From NCBI RefSeq assembly GCF_000741215.1, contig NZ_JGYX01000002.1:310001-374000 (forward strand): a DNA stretch of 64,000 bases. The letters are read 5' to 3'. Made by a program: the position numbers and the translations under genes. This document shows positions 36,683 to 46,200 of the stretch, in pieces. The notes beneath the pieces were generated by a model. The model did not search any database, had not been told where the DNA came from, and was given only the letters and a program-made list of their open reading frames with translations. This DNA comes from Bifidobacterium pullorum subsp. gallinarum. Its GTDB lineage: Bacteria > Actinomycetota > Actinomycetes > Actinomycetales > Bifidobacteriaceae. Numbering within the stretch: position 1 is the stretch's first letter; each line of letters begins with the position of its first letter.

Positions 36683-37281
36683 CACAGCGCCCCCTTCGTG
36701 CTCGGGATGCCGTCCACGCGCGGGTCGGGCTCGATGGCGAAGCGCAACGCGCGGGCCACGGCCTTGAACTCCGCTTCGGCGATGTGGTGCGGATCGCGGC
36801 CGGCCAGCAGCTGCAGATGCAGGCAGATGCCGGCATGCAGCGCGATCGACTCCATGACGTGACGGACCAGCGAACCGGTGAAATGGCCGCCGATCATCGC
36901 GTACTCGAAGCCTTCTGGCTCGCCGGAGCACACCACGTACGGCCGTCCGGAGATGTCGACGACAGCCTTGGCGAGCGCCTCGTCCAACGGCACGGTGGCG
37001 TCGGCGAACCGGCGGATGCCGCGCTTGTCTCCAAGTGCCTGGCGCAACGCCTCGCCGAAGACGATGGCCGTATCCTCCACGGTGTGGTGCACATCGATGT
37101 CGGTGTCGCCGGTGGCGCGGATCCTCAGGTCGATCAGCGAATGCTTGCCGAGCGCGGTCATCATGTGATCGTAGAACGGCACGGAGGTGCTGATGTCGGT
37201 CTTGCCGGTGCCGTCCAGGTTCAGCGTCAGTTCAATGCGCGACTCGCTGGTTTCGCGCACGATTGTTGCGGTACGTGCCAT
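36682..37281 (-). CDS. hisB: Imidazoleglycerol-phosphate dehydratase HisB
   Basis: Manganese-dependent dehydratase of histidine synthesis. The 199-residue monofunctional form lacks the phosphatase domain of the enterobacterial enzyme. Metal-ligand motifs are complete: [19 protein letters not shown] near residue 60 and [17 protein letters not shown] near 160, plus [18 protein letters not shown]. The start at 37281 ([11 protein letters not shown]) follows GGAAGGAGC. The upstream gap to hisC is 122 bases, and the unknown gene overlaps its stop. Confidence 0.96.
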   Translation of the reverse strand: MARTATIVRETSESRIELTLNLDGTGKTDISTSVPFYDHMMTALGKHSLIDLRIRATGDTDIDVHHTVEDTAIVFGEALRQALGDKRGIRRFADATVPLDEALAKAVVDISGRPYVVCSGEPEGFEYAMIGGHFTGSLVRHVMESIALHAGICLHLQLLAGRDPHHIAEAEFKAVARALRFAIEPDPRVDGIPSTKGAL

Positions 37282-37403
37282 CGTTGCTCCTTCCGGGTTG
37301 CCGGCATGCGCCGAGCCCTTGCCCATCGGCCGTGTACGGTGCTTCCTTCAGCATAGTGCGGTGTGTGTGCCGTCGGCGTAACGTTGACCGGGTCGGACTG
37401 GAA

Positions 37404-38570
37404 TCAGTCCGCGTCCTGGGGTTCCGCCAGCACCTCGGCGAGCGCCGTGCGGAAGCGGGCCATCTCCTCGTCGGTGCCCATGCAGACGCGCAGCCACCCT
37501 TCGGGACCGACCACGCGGATCAGCACGCCGCGGTCCAGCAGCTCCCGGAAGATGCGGTCGCGGTCGGCGAAGTGACCGCCGAACAGCAGGAAATTCGACT
37601 CGGACTCGGCCACCTCAAGCGGCCGCCCCTGATACGTCTGGGTTTTCAGCCATGCCGCGGTCTGCTGACGGATATCACGCAGATGGCCCACGCGGCTCAG
37701 CTGCTCGTCGGTGTGTTCGAACGCGGCGAGCGCGGCCGCCTGGGTGATGGCCGACAGATGGTAGGGCATGCGCACGATGCGCAGGCAGTCGATGATGCCC
37801 TTGCTGGCGGCCATATAGCCGACACGGGCGCCGGCGAAGGCGAAGGCCTTGCTCATCGTGCGGCTGACGGCCAGGTTCGGATGCTCGCCGATCAGGGTCA
37901 CTGCCGACGGGGTGCCGAGGTTGCGGAATTCGATGTAGGCCTCGTCCACCACCACCACCGGATGCACGCCTTCGGCCGCTCCCGCCACGGGTGCGGTCTC
38001 GCAGGCGGCGAGGATCCGTTTGAGGTCGGCCATGTTGAGCGGGGTGCCGGTCGGGTTGTTCGGGCTGGTCAGCAGTACGATCGCCGGATGCACCTCGTTG
38101 ATGGCCGCGATGGTGCGCTCGACGTTCAACGTGAAGTCCTCGTTGCGGTGCGCGACCCGCCAGGCGGTGAACGTGTCGCGCGCGTACTCGGGGTACATCG
38201 AGTACGTCGGATCGCAGCCCAGGGCCGTGCGGCCGGGGCCGCCGAATGCCTGGAAGACCTGCAGCATGATCTCGTTGGAGCCGTTCGCGCCCCACAGCTG
38301 GTCCACGCTCAGGTCCACGCCGGATTCACGCTTGAGATACGTGGCGAACGCCTGACGCAGCTCGATGTGCTCGCGGTCCGGATACCGGTTCAGCGTGGGC
38401 GCGATCCGGCGCACCCGCGCGGCGATCGAATCGCAGACGGCCGGGTCGGGCGCGTACGGGTTCTCGTTGACGTTGAGGCACACCGGCACGTCGAGCTGCG
38501 GGGCGCCGTACGGTTCCTCGCCGATCAGATCGTTGCGCAGCGGCAGGCTTGCGGGGATCGACTCGCTCAT
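37404..38570 (-). CDS. hisC: Histidinol-phosphate aminotransferase HisC
   Basis: PLP-dependent class I/II aminotransferase converting imidazole-acetol phosphate to histidinol phosphate. The 388-residue product shows LNVNENPYAPDPAV near the start, GANGSNEIMLQVFQAFGGPG, LTSPNNPTGTPLN, VVVDEAYIEF and the PLP Lys in RTMSKAFAFAGARVGY. The ATG at 38570 overlaps the hisD stop by 4 bases (ATGA), fixing the start. Confidence 0.95.
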   Translation of the reverse strand: MSESIPASLPLRNDLIGEEPYGAPQLDVPVCLNVNENPYAPDPAVCDSIAARVRRIAPTLNRYPDREHIELRQAFATYLKRESGVDLSVDQLWGANGSNEIMLQVFQAFGGPGRTALGCDPTYSMYPEYARDTFTAWRVAHRNEDFTLNVERTIAAINEVHPAIVLLTSPNNPTGTPLNMADLKRILAACETAPVAGAAEGVHPVVVVDEAYIEFRNLGTPSAVTLIGEHPNLAVSRTMSKAFAFAGARVGYMAASKGIIDCLRIVRMPYHLSAITQAAALAAFEHTDEQLSRVGHLRDIRQQTAAWLKTQTYQGRPLEVAESESNFLLFGGHFADRDRIFRELLDRGVLIRVVGPEGWLRVCMGTDEEMARFRTALAEVLAEPQDAD

Positions 38571-39958
38571 TTCAGGCCGGCCTCGATTTCCTGCTGGTCC
38601 AGCGTCGCCTTGTCGTACGGGTCGGCGACGAAACGGGTGAGCACGCACTCGCCGTGGCCGGGCAGATCCTCGGAGACGGCGAAGGTGTTGATACGTGCAG
38701 CGAGCGCCTTGAGGCCCTCCTCGTCATATTCGATGACCTCCACCGGCTTCATGAACGTGTGCACGCCGAGGCCCGCGGCGAAACGCGCGGTGCCGGAAGT
38801 GGGCAGCACGTGGTTGGAGCCGGACATGTAGTCGCCCAGCGGCACCGGCGAATACGGGCCGCGGAAGATGGCGCCCGCGTTGCGGATGCGCTTGACGACG
38901 GCGTCCGCGTCGGCGGTCTGGATCTCCAGGTGTTCGGCGGCGTATGCGTTGGCCGCGTCGATGGACTGGCCGAGGCCGTCGGTCAGGATGATGCCGGACT
39001 GGCGGCCGGTCAGCGAGGTGGCGACGCGTTCGGCGTGCTTGGTGCGCGGCACGCGGCGGTTCAGGCTCTCCTGGGTCTTGGTGGCGATCTCCTCGCTGTC
39101 GGTGATCAGGACGGAGCCGGCGAGTTCGTCATGCTCGGCCTGGCCGATCAGGTCGGCGGCCAGGTATTCGGGGTTCGCGCCGGCGTCGGCGATGATGGCG
39201 ATCTCGGTGGGGCCGGCGACCGCGTCGATGCCGACGATGCCGGAGACCATGCGCTTGGCGGTGGCCACGAAGATGTTGCCGGGGCCGGTGATCTTATCGA
39301 CCGGCTCGCACAGCACCTCGCCGTCCTGCGGCTCGGTGCCCCTGGCGCCGTAGGCGAACATGGCGATGGCCTGGGCGCCGCCGACCGCGTACACCTCATC
39401 GACGCCGAGGATGGCGCAGGTGGCCAGGATGGTCTTGTCCGGCAGGCCGTCCGCCGTCTTCGGCGGGGTGGCGATGGCCAGCGATTCGACGCCGGCGGCC
39501 TGGGCGGGCACCGCGTTCATGATGACCGAGCTCGGGTACACGGCCTTGCCGCCCGGCACGTACAGGCCGACGCGCTGCACGGGGATCCAGCGTTCGGCCA
39601 CGCGGGCGCCGGGTGCCAGATCGGTGTGGAAGTCCTCGGGAACCTGCGATGCGGCGACGGCGCGCGAGCGGCGCACGGACTCCTCGATGGAGGCGCGCAC
39701 GGCCGGGTCGAGCTCCTCAAGCGCGGCGGTCATCGCCTCGGCGGGCACGCGCAGATGCTCGGGACGCACATGGTCGAACTTCTCCTCGAAGTCGCGCAGC
39801 GCCGCGGCGCCGCGGGCCTTGACATCGTCGAGGATCGGCTGGACCAGTTCGGTGGCCTCGTCGGTGCCCATCTCGGCACGCGGCATGGCAGCCAGCATCT
39901 CGGCACGGGTGAGGCGCTTGCCTCGCAGATCAATGATTCGCATCGTAGGGGTATTCAT
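38567..39958 (-). CDS. hisD: Histidinol dehydrogenase HisD
   Basis: Zinc-dependent NAD+ enzyme for the final two oxidations to histidine. The 463-residue product has the motifs PGGKAVYPSSVIMNAVPA near residue 130, the signature GPTEIAIIADAGANPEYLAA near 235, the QAEHDELAGSVL metal-binding stretch and GSNHVLPTSGTARF near 380. It is the first gene of the his operon on the minus strand. An ATG five codons in (MRIIDLRGK) is an alternative start. Confidence 0.96.
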   Translation of the reverse strand: MNTPTMRIIDLRGKRLTRAEMLAAMPRAEMGTDEATELVQPILDDVKARGAAALRDFEEKFDHVRPEHLRVPAEAMTAALEELDPAVRASIEESVRRSRAVAASQVPEDFHTDLAPGARVAERWIPVQRVGLYVPGGKAVYPSSVIMNAVPAQAAGVESLAIATPPKTADGLPDKTILATCAILGVDEVYAVGGAQAIAMFAYGARGTEPQDGEVLCEPVDKITGPGNIFVATAKRMVSGIVGIDAVAGPTEIAIIADAGANPEYLAADLIGQAEHDELAGSVLITDSEEIATKTQESLNRRVPRTKHAERVATSLTGRQSGIILTDGLGQSIDAANAYAAEHLEIQTADADAVVKRIRNAGAIFRGPYSPVPLGDYMSGSNHVLPTSGTARFAAGLGVHTFMKPVEVIEYDEEGLKALAARINTFAVSEDLPGHGECVLTRFVADPYDKATLDQQEIEAGLK

Positions 39959-40092
39959 ACCTGCCTATCGTAACAACCGGCTTGCCGTGGGCGTTTTACC
40001 AGCCGAATCGTGAGATGAGCCCACGGACCGGAGCCGATTATCGGCCGTAGGCCCGGATTCGATACCCGACATACCGGCATGATGGCGAAATA

Positions 40093-40153
40093 CCCCCCCC
40101 CCAAAAAAAAGTTTGCCGACTTCGGCCAGGTTCCGCCGAAGTCGGCAAACTTT
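40093..40153 (-). terminator. Rho-independent terminator with U tract for the phytase-like gene, beside a C10-A8 homopolymer run
   Basis: A perfect 19-base inverted repeat (40108-40126 and 40135-40153, outer part AAAGTTTGCCGACTTCGGC) with an 8-base loop. Read on the minus strand the 3' arm runs into eight T (40103-40110 region), then ten G (40093-40102), so it is a textbook terminator for the minus-strand gene. The adjoining C10/A8 tract is prone to length variation. Confidence 0.9.
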
Positions 40154-40192
40154 CGGGGTGGATCCGCCACCATGTCGGTATGTCGGATACGA

Positions 40193-40225
40193 AAGGAGGC
40201 GTCCGGAACGCCCGAACGCCTCCTT
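40193..40225 (-). terminator. First terminator hairpin after the phytase-like gene
   Basis: AAGGAGGCGT at 40193-40202 pairs with ACGCCTCCTT at 40216-40225, a 10-base-pair stem starting 11 bases after the stop codon. With the hairpin at 40108-40153 it forms a tandem terminator. Confidence 0.7.
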
Positions 40226-40235
40226 CATATCACTG

Positions 40236-42197
40236 TCAGTGCCGCTTGGCGCGCCTGACGAACACCAACGTGACGCCGGCGGCGATCAGCACCACCGCGG
40301 CCACGGCCGGAACGATCATGGCCGAGCCGGTCTTGGCGATCGTCTTCGGCTGGTCGGCGGCCGTCGGCTTCTTGGTGGAATCCGACGGACCGGTAACGCC
40401 GTCACCGGTGTTCTGGTTCTGGTCGCCGGCGTTGCCGTCCTGCTGCTGATCGCCCGAGGTGCCGGTCTCGACCGTGATGGTCGGTTCCTCGGTGGACGGG
40501 ATACGCTTACCGTCCACACCCAGGCAGCTCTTCAGCTCGGATTCCTTGTACCAGGTGGAGCCTTCGGCCACCGGGGTGCAGGAGGACAGTCCGCGCGTCA
40601 GCGTGTTGGTGCCGCCGAATGCAACCTCCTCCTCGTTGTACAGCATGCGGATCAGCGGGGTGTAGGCCTTGCCGGTCTCCGGATCGATGCCGTCCCTGGT
40701 GGCCACGTCCCACTGGATGTTGGCCGCCATTGGGGTGACGGACTCGCCGCGCCATTCGTTGTTCTGGTAGTTGTACACATCGGCGACGGACTGCGGATTC
40801 TCGACCGCCGGAGCCTGCTGCGTGGAGCCCGGTGCGCCGATCAGTGCGGCGAACGGCATGATGGTCTCGGCGTGCGCGAAGCGGAAGGTTGCGGCGGTTG
40901 TGCCGCCGGCCACGCGCTCGTCGATCGACTTGAAGAAGTCGTCAAGCAGCGGCTGGGCGATACGGTAGGTCTCATCCTGACCGGCGTAGCTCGGCCCCTT
41001 CTCGTAGAAGTCCTCCATATCCAGGATCCAGGCGAAGACGTCGCCGTCCTCGGGGCTGATGGTCGTGAAGTACTGGTCGAAGTCGAAGGTGTGATCGCCA
41101 GTGTTTTCCTCCTGCATGTCCGCGGCGATGATGTACAGGTTGTACAGGTCCATCGCAGCGTCGACCACCGAGGAGATGTGTTTGCCGGTCTCGCCGCAGA
41201 TGTCCTCGCCGTACTCGGCCATCAGCTCGTCGGGATCACCCTCGATGGCGCAGTTGCGGATGTCCGTTCCGGATCCATCATCGGCCTTACCATCCTCATC
41301 CGAGTCCTTCTCTCCGGTGGTGGTGTTGTACCAGGAGTAGGTGCCGTCGTCGACCTTCTCCAGGAAGTCCTCGGTGAAGATCTGGGAGAGCAGGTCGTAG
41401 GAGACCGTGACCGACGCATCGACGTTCTCGATGTAGTCCTCGGCGTTGGCGATCGTCTCATCGTTCTCGACAAAGCTCTCATAATGGGACGCGATGTCGG
41501 CGGCCTCGCCGGTCTTCTCGGAGCCGTCGGGGTTGTCGGTCTTATGGAAGTACAGGGTGTCCGGGGATTTCTGGAACGGTGCCGCATCGCCCTCACCGGC
41601 GGGGTCGGTCGGGGTCTCATAGGAGTCCGACAGCGTGTTGCCGGAGGCCTGGTCGAACCCCTTCTTGAAGTTCTCGCCGGATTCGGTGGCGCGGGCCTCG
41701 CCTGAGGATTCGTATTCGATCGTCTCGCCATCGGCTGTGGCCTGGTCGAACAGCTGCTTGTTGCGCTGGTAGGCGCGCGAGCCTATGCCCTGATGCTGGG
41801 TGGCGCCCTGGCCGGTCAGCATGCCGTAGCCGTTCTCCACGTTGGCATCGATGATGGCCTGCACATTCGCCATGAACGCCTGTTCGGCCTCCTCGCTGAC
41901 GAAGCCGCCCACCTCGGAGGCGGTCTGCCCCATCATCTTGAGCAGCGCGTCGTACTTGTAGCTGGACAGGCCGCGGGAACCGTGGCGGGCGAGCATCTCG
42001 GTGTAGGTGATCGTGTACCCTTCCGGCGCTGCGGAGTAGCTCATGTCAAGTGCCTGCTGGGGAACGATGTACGGCTGCTTGCTGCTGTAGTAGGTGCCGT
42101 TCGCAGCATGGGCCGTGCCCGTCGCCAACATCGCCAGGGCGGCCACACCGGCCACGCCCGAGCCCAACGCCCGACGCATCTTCGACTGCTTGTTCAC
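40236..42197 (-). CDS. Cell-wall-anchored histidine acid phosphatase (phytase / MINPP-like)
   Basis: 653-residue secreted enzyme expected to remove phosphate from phytate or other phosphate esters outside the cell. A signal peptide (residues 1-31, ending ATGTAHA) precedes the branch-2 histidine phosphatase motif LARHGSRG at 70-76 with the catalytic His72. The proton donor motif is HAE at 442-444, as in multiple inositol polyphosphate phosphatases and the bifidobacterial phytases, rather than the HD of fungal enzymes. A Thr/Asp/Gln-rich linker leads to a sortase signal at 620-624 (IAKTG, a variant of LPXTG), a membrane helix and the tail RRAKRH. The GTG start at 42197 has AAGGAG 7 bases upstream; an in-frame ATG at 42236 is less likely. 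Substrate is inferred. Confidence 0.9.
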   Translation of the reverse strand: MNKQSKMRRALGSGVAGVAALAMLATGTAHAANGTYYSSKQPYIVPQQALDMSYSAAPEGYTITYTEMLARHGSRGLSSYKYDALLKMMGQTASEVGGFVSEEAEQAFMANVQAIIDANVENGYGMLTGQGATQHQGIGSRAYQRNKQLFDQATADGETIEYESSGEARATESGENFKKGFDQASGNTLSDSYETPTDPAGEGDAAPFQKSPDTLYFHKTDNPDGSEKTGEAADIASHYESFVENDETIANAEDYIENVDASVTVSYDLLSQIFTEDFLEKVDDGTYSWYNTTTGEKDSDEDGKADDGSGTDIRNCAIEGDPDELMAEYGEDICGETGKHISSVVDAAMDLYNLYIIAADMQEENTGDHTFDFDQYFTTISPEDGDVFAWILDMEDFYEKGPSYAGQDETYRIAQPLLDDFFKSIDERVAGGTTAATFRFAHAETIMPFAALIGAPGSTQQAPAVENPQSVADVYNYQNNEWRGESVTPMAANIQWDVATRDGIDPETGKAYTPLIRMLYNEEEVAFGGTNTLTRGLSSCTPVAEGSTWYKESELKSCLGVDGKRIPSTEEPTITVETGTSGDQQQDGNAGDQNQNTGDGVTGPSDSTKKPTAADQPKTIAKTGSAMIVPAVAAVVLIAAGVTLVFVRRAKRH

Positions 42198-42389
42198 AAT
42201 GGTCTCCTTGTGTCCCTCTTTCCGGGCGCACATCACGCCCGCACCCGTCGGATCATCGAATCGAACCGCGGCCCCTGTCGGCTGGGCCGCGCAACGGACA
42301 ACCCAGTTCTATCAGCGAACCGGTTCGAGGAACGCGGGATAGGGGTTACGCCATGGTGAACAGTTCATGATATCCACGAAGCATTACGC

Positions 42390-42406
42390 TTACTTCCCGG
42401 GAGTAA
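42390..42406. promoter_or_regulatory. Palindrome upstream of the phytase-like gene
   Basis: TTACT and AGTAA flank a CCCGGG core in this 17-base element, about 190 bases before the phytase-like start. It could be an operator; nothing else supports it. The surrounding 42198-42494 gap otherwise holds only the hairpin at 42413-42453. Confidence 0.25.
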
Positions 42407-42412
42407 CAACGT

Positions 42413-42453
42413 GATGGCGTCCCGCAAGGAAACGATCCTCGCGGGACGCCATC
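42413..42453 (-). terminator. Terminator hairpin after the DUF1349 gene
   Basis: A perfect 13-base inverted repeat (GATGGCGTCCCGC and its complement) with a 15-base loop that can pair further (GGA with TCC), 41 bases after the stop on the minus strand. Confidence 0.75.
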
Positions 42454-42494
42454 TTCGCAACAGGCCGCCGTATCACGGTTTCCTAAGACGGATA

Positions 42495-43085
42495 TCACTC
42501 CCCCATGCGGATATTGGCCACGGTGCGATGCTCGATCGACAGGTGCTCGTAGCGACGCTCGCCACCCTCGCCGGTCGGCGCCTGCGCCAGCAGACCGACC
42601 TTGGCCACCTTGCCGGCGTCGAGCGTGAAGAAGCGCATCATGTAGAAGTGTTCGCCGTCCAGCGAATAGTGGAAGGCGAAGGCGTCGCCCTTGCGACACA
42701 TCTGCAGCCAGACCGCGTCGGCGTCCACGTTGGGGCCATTGGCGTCGTCGGAGACGTCCTTGGTGACCACGCTGACCATGGCGCGGGTGCCGAAGTCGGT
42801 CAGTTCGAAACAGGCCTTGGCCCAGTGAGTCAGGTCCTTGAACACCATGATCGAGCAGGAGTCATAGGTCTGCTTGAAATCGTGCGACACCTTGACGCGC
42901 AGCACGAAATCGCCTTCGACCTCGGTGTAGTAGAACGGCGCGTTGCACAGCGAGTCGGGCACCGCGTCGCCCTCTTCCGCCTCCGCACCGCTGTTGCAGA
43001 AGAAATCGGTGTGTTCCGGGGCGAGGATGCTGATCATGCCGTCTCGCTCGGTCACCGTCGACTCATTGATCCACTGGAATTCCAT
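42495..43085 (-). CDS. DUF1349 (concanavalin-like) protein
   Basis: 196-residue cytoplasmic protein with no signal peptide. The sequence matches the DUF1349 pattern: an opening FQWINES, acidic HTDFFCNSG, then FVLRVKVSHDFKQTYDSCSI, HWAKACFELTDFGTRAMVSV and VWLQMCRKGDAFAFHYSLDG, and a closing FFTLDAGKVAKVGLLAQAP. The family has a beta-sandwich like that of carbohydrate-binding modules and some glycosidase C-terminal domains; enzymatic role is not known. The start at 43085 follows GAAAGGAG. It lies between dnaE and the phytase-like gene with its own terminator. Confidence 0.85.
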   Translation of the reverse strand: MEFQWINESTVTERDGMISILAPEHTDFFCNSGAEAEEGDAVPDSLCNAPFYYTEVEGDFVLRVKVSHDFKQTYDSCSIMVFKDLTHWAKACFELTDFGTRAMVSVVTKDVSDDANGPNVDADAVWLQMCRKGDAFAFHYSLDGEHFYMMRFFTLDAGKVAKVGLLAQAPTGEGGERRYEHLSIEHRTVANIRMGE

Positions 43086-43138
43086 GTCGGCTCCTTTCGT
43101 ATGGCTGCGCCATGCCATCATCCGCGACGGTGACGCAT

Positions 43139-43156
43139 ATCTAATACATGTTAGAT
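43139..43156. promoter_or_regulatory. Inverted repeat upstream of the DUF1349 gene
   Basis: ATCTAA at 43139-43144 and TTAGAT at 43151-43156 flank a 6-base centre, in an AT-rich patch 54-71 bases before the start codon. It may be the operator of a local regulator. Confidence 0.35.
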
Positions 43157-43221
43157 AATATCGCCGGCGATGAACCGACACGCCATCGCCCCGGCACTGC
43201 AACCGCTCGGATCGGAACGCC

Positions 43222-43252
43222 GGGGCGCCGGACCGCACGTGGTCGACGCCCC
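43222..43252 (-). terminator. Candidate terminator hairpin after dnaE
   Basis: GGGGCG (43222-43227) pairs with CGCCCC (43247-43252), and inside it GACC with GGTC. The structure begins 15 bases after the dnaE stop on the minus strand. The stem has internal mismatches and no T tract. Confidence 0.5.
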
Positions 43253-43266
43253 GTCAGCGTATGCCG

Positions 43267-46200
43267 TCAGGCCGCCGGCAGGCAGCTGGGACCGAAGAGG
43301 ATCTTGATCTCGGCGAACAGCGAGGTGTCGCGTTTGACGCGGAACCGGTCGCCGAAGGTCAGCACCTGCGCGTTGCCCTTGTCGTCCACGATGGCGAGCT
43401 TGACCTCGCAGTATCCGGGGTGATTGGTCAGGATCTGCCCCAGCTGCATGACATGGGCGCGGTTGAGCGCCACCTGCGGCAGCGTGATGACGAGCGGACG
43501 TTCGTCCACCGCCTCCAACGTCGGCACATCCATCTCGGTGGCTCGCAGGCTCACGCTCTCGTCGCGCACCTCCACCATGCCACGGATGCGCACCACGGTG
43601 TCGATGGCCAGATCGGCGGCCGCCGCCTCGTACACCTTGCCGAAGAACATGCATTGGATCGAGCTTTCCATGTCCTCGATCGTGACGATGGCCCATGCAT
43701 TGCCCTTCTTGGACACACGCCGGTCCACGCCGGTCACGAGGCCCGCGATGGTGACCTGCATGCGATCGGGCATGGTCTTGGCGCGGTCAATCAGATGCGC
43801 GATCGACATCTCGCGCAGACTGGCAAGCACGGCCTGCATGCCGCTCAGGGGATGGTCGGACACATACAGGCCCAGCATCTCGCGCTCGAAGTTGAGCTTG
43901 GTCTTCTTGTCCCACTCCTCCACGTCCGGCACGGTGACACCGGCATCGCCCATGTCCTCGGCATCACCACCGTCGACATCGGAGAACAGGTCGAACTGAC
44001 CCTCCGCCTGCTTGCGCTTGAGCCCGACCACCGAGTCGATGGCCGCCTCGTGAATCTGGTAGAGCGCCCGCCGGTTCGGGTCGATGGAGTCGAAGGCGCC
44101 GGCCTTGATCAGGGATTCGACCAGACGCCGGTTCAACGCGCTCAACGGTACGCGACGGATGAAGTCCATGAAGTTGACGAACTTGCCCCGCGGGCCGCTG
44201 CGTTCGGCGATGATGTCGGCCACCGGCTGGTCGCCGACGTTGCGGATCGCACCCAGGCCGAAACGCACGACATCGCCGACGGCGGAGTATTCCAGTACAG
44301 ATTCGTTCACGTCGGGCGGCAGCACCTGGATGCCCATACGCCTGGCCTCGCCCAGATACAGCGCCGTCTTGTCCTTGTTGGTGCGTTCGTTCTGCAGCAG
44401 GGCCGCCATGAACTCCACCGGATAATGGGTCTTCAGATACGCGGTCCAGTAGGAGATCAGACCGTATGCGGCGGAGTGCGATTTGTTGAACGCGTACCCG
44501 GCGAACGGCACGAAGATGTCCCAGACGGCCTGCGCCGCCTCCTCGGAATAGCCGTGCTCCTTCATGCCGGCGAAGAACGGCACCTGCTCCTTGGCCAGCA
44601 CCTCGGGCTTCTTCTTGCCCATGGCTCGGCGCAGCACGTCGGCTCGACCGAGCGAGTAGCCGGCCAGGATACGCGCGGACGACTGCACCTGCTCCTGGTA
44701 GACGATCAGACCATAGGTCTCGTCCAGCACGGGGGCCAACGCCTCGGCCACCTCCGGGTGGATCGGCGTGATCTTCTGCAGGCCGTTCTTGCGCTTGGCA
44801 TAGTTGTTGTGTGAATCGACATCCATCGGGCCCGGTCGGTATAGGGCGATCAGTGCCGAGATGTCATTGAAGTTATCCGGCTTGAGGCTTTTGAGCAGCG
44901 AGCGCATGCCGTCGGAATCGAGCTGGAAGACGCCCAGCGTATCGCCGCGCGACAGCAGCTGGTAGGTCTCCTTGTCGTCCAGCGGAATCTCTCGGTAGTC
45001 GATGGCCGGCTTGCCGTTGCGTTCGATGTTGCGCAGCGTATCTCGGATGACCGTGAGATTGGACAGGCCCAGGAAGTCCATCTTGACCAGACCCAGCGTT
45101 TCGCAGGTGTGGTATTCGAAGGTGGTGGTGACCGTGCCGTCGGTGCGTTCCAGCAACGGGGACGTGTCGGTGATCGGCTCGGAACCCATGATGGTGGCGC
45201 AGGCATGCACACCGGTCTGACGGATCAGGCCCTCGATGCCTTTGGCCTCATCGATGATGCGGTGCGCGTCCGGTTCGGACTCGTACATCTCACGGAACTC
45301 GCGCGCCTCCGCGTACCGCTTCGATGTCGGGTCGAAGATCTCCTTGAGGCTGGCGTCCTTGCCGTTCTTGCTCGGCGGAAGTGCCTTGGTGACATGCTCG
45401 CCGACGGAGAATTCGTACCCCATGATGCGGGCCGAATCCTTCAACGCCTGCTTGGTCTTGATGGTGCCATAGATCACACACTGGGCCACCTTGTCATGAC
45501 CGTACTTGTCGGCCACGTATTCCAGCACACGCATGCGTCCTTCCGGGTCGAAATCGGTATCGATATCCGGCAGGGACACACGTTCGGGGTTCAGGAACCG
45601 TTCGAAGATCAGGCCGTGCTGCAACGGGTCGAGTTCGGTGATGCCCATGGCGTAGGCGACCATCGAGCCTGCGGCGGAGCCACGGCCGGGGCCGACCATC
45701 ACGCCGTTGTTCTTCGCCCAGTTGATGTAGTCGGAGACAACCAGGAAGTAGCCGCAGAACTGCATCTGGCAGATCACGCCGCACTCGTAGTCGGCCTGCT
45801 TCAGCACATCCATCGGCACATTGCCCTTGTAGCGCTTCTCCAGGCCCTCCTCCACCTGCTTGAGGAACAGCGAGGTCTCGTCCCAGCCTTCCGGACAGGC
45901 GAACTGCGGCATGAAAGCGCCGTCCTCGCCGTCGTCGAACATCACGTTGCAGCGTTCGGCCACCTCGATCGTATTGTCACAGGCCTCGGGCAGGTCCTTG
46001 AACAGCGCACGCATCTCCTCGGCGGATTTCAGGTAGTAGCCGGAACCGTCGAATTTGAAACGGTCGGGGTCATCCAGCCGCGAACCGGAGTTGATGCACA
46101 GCATCGCGTCCTGTGCGCCGCGATCCTCCTCCAGCACGTAATGGGAGTCGTTCGTGGCCAACAGCGGCGCGTTGAGCCGTTTGGCGATGTCCAGGAGTTC

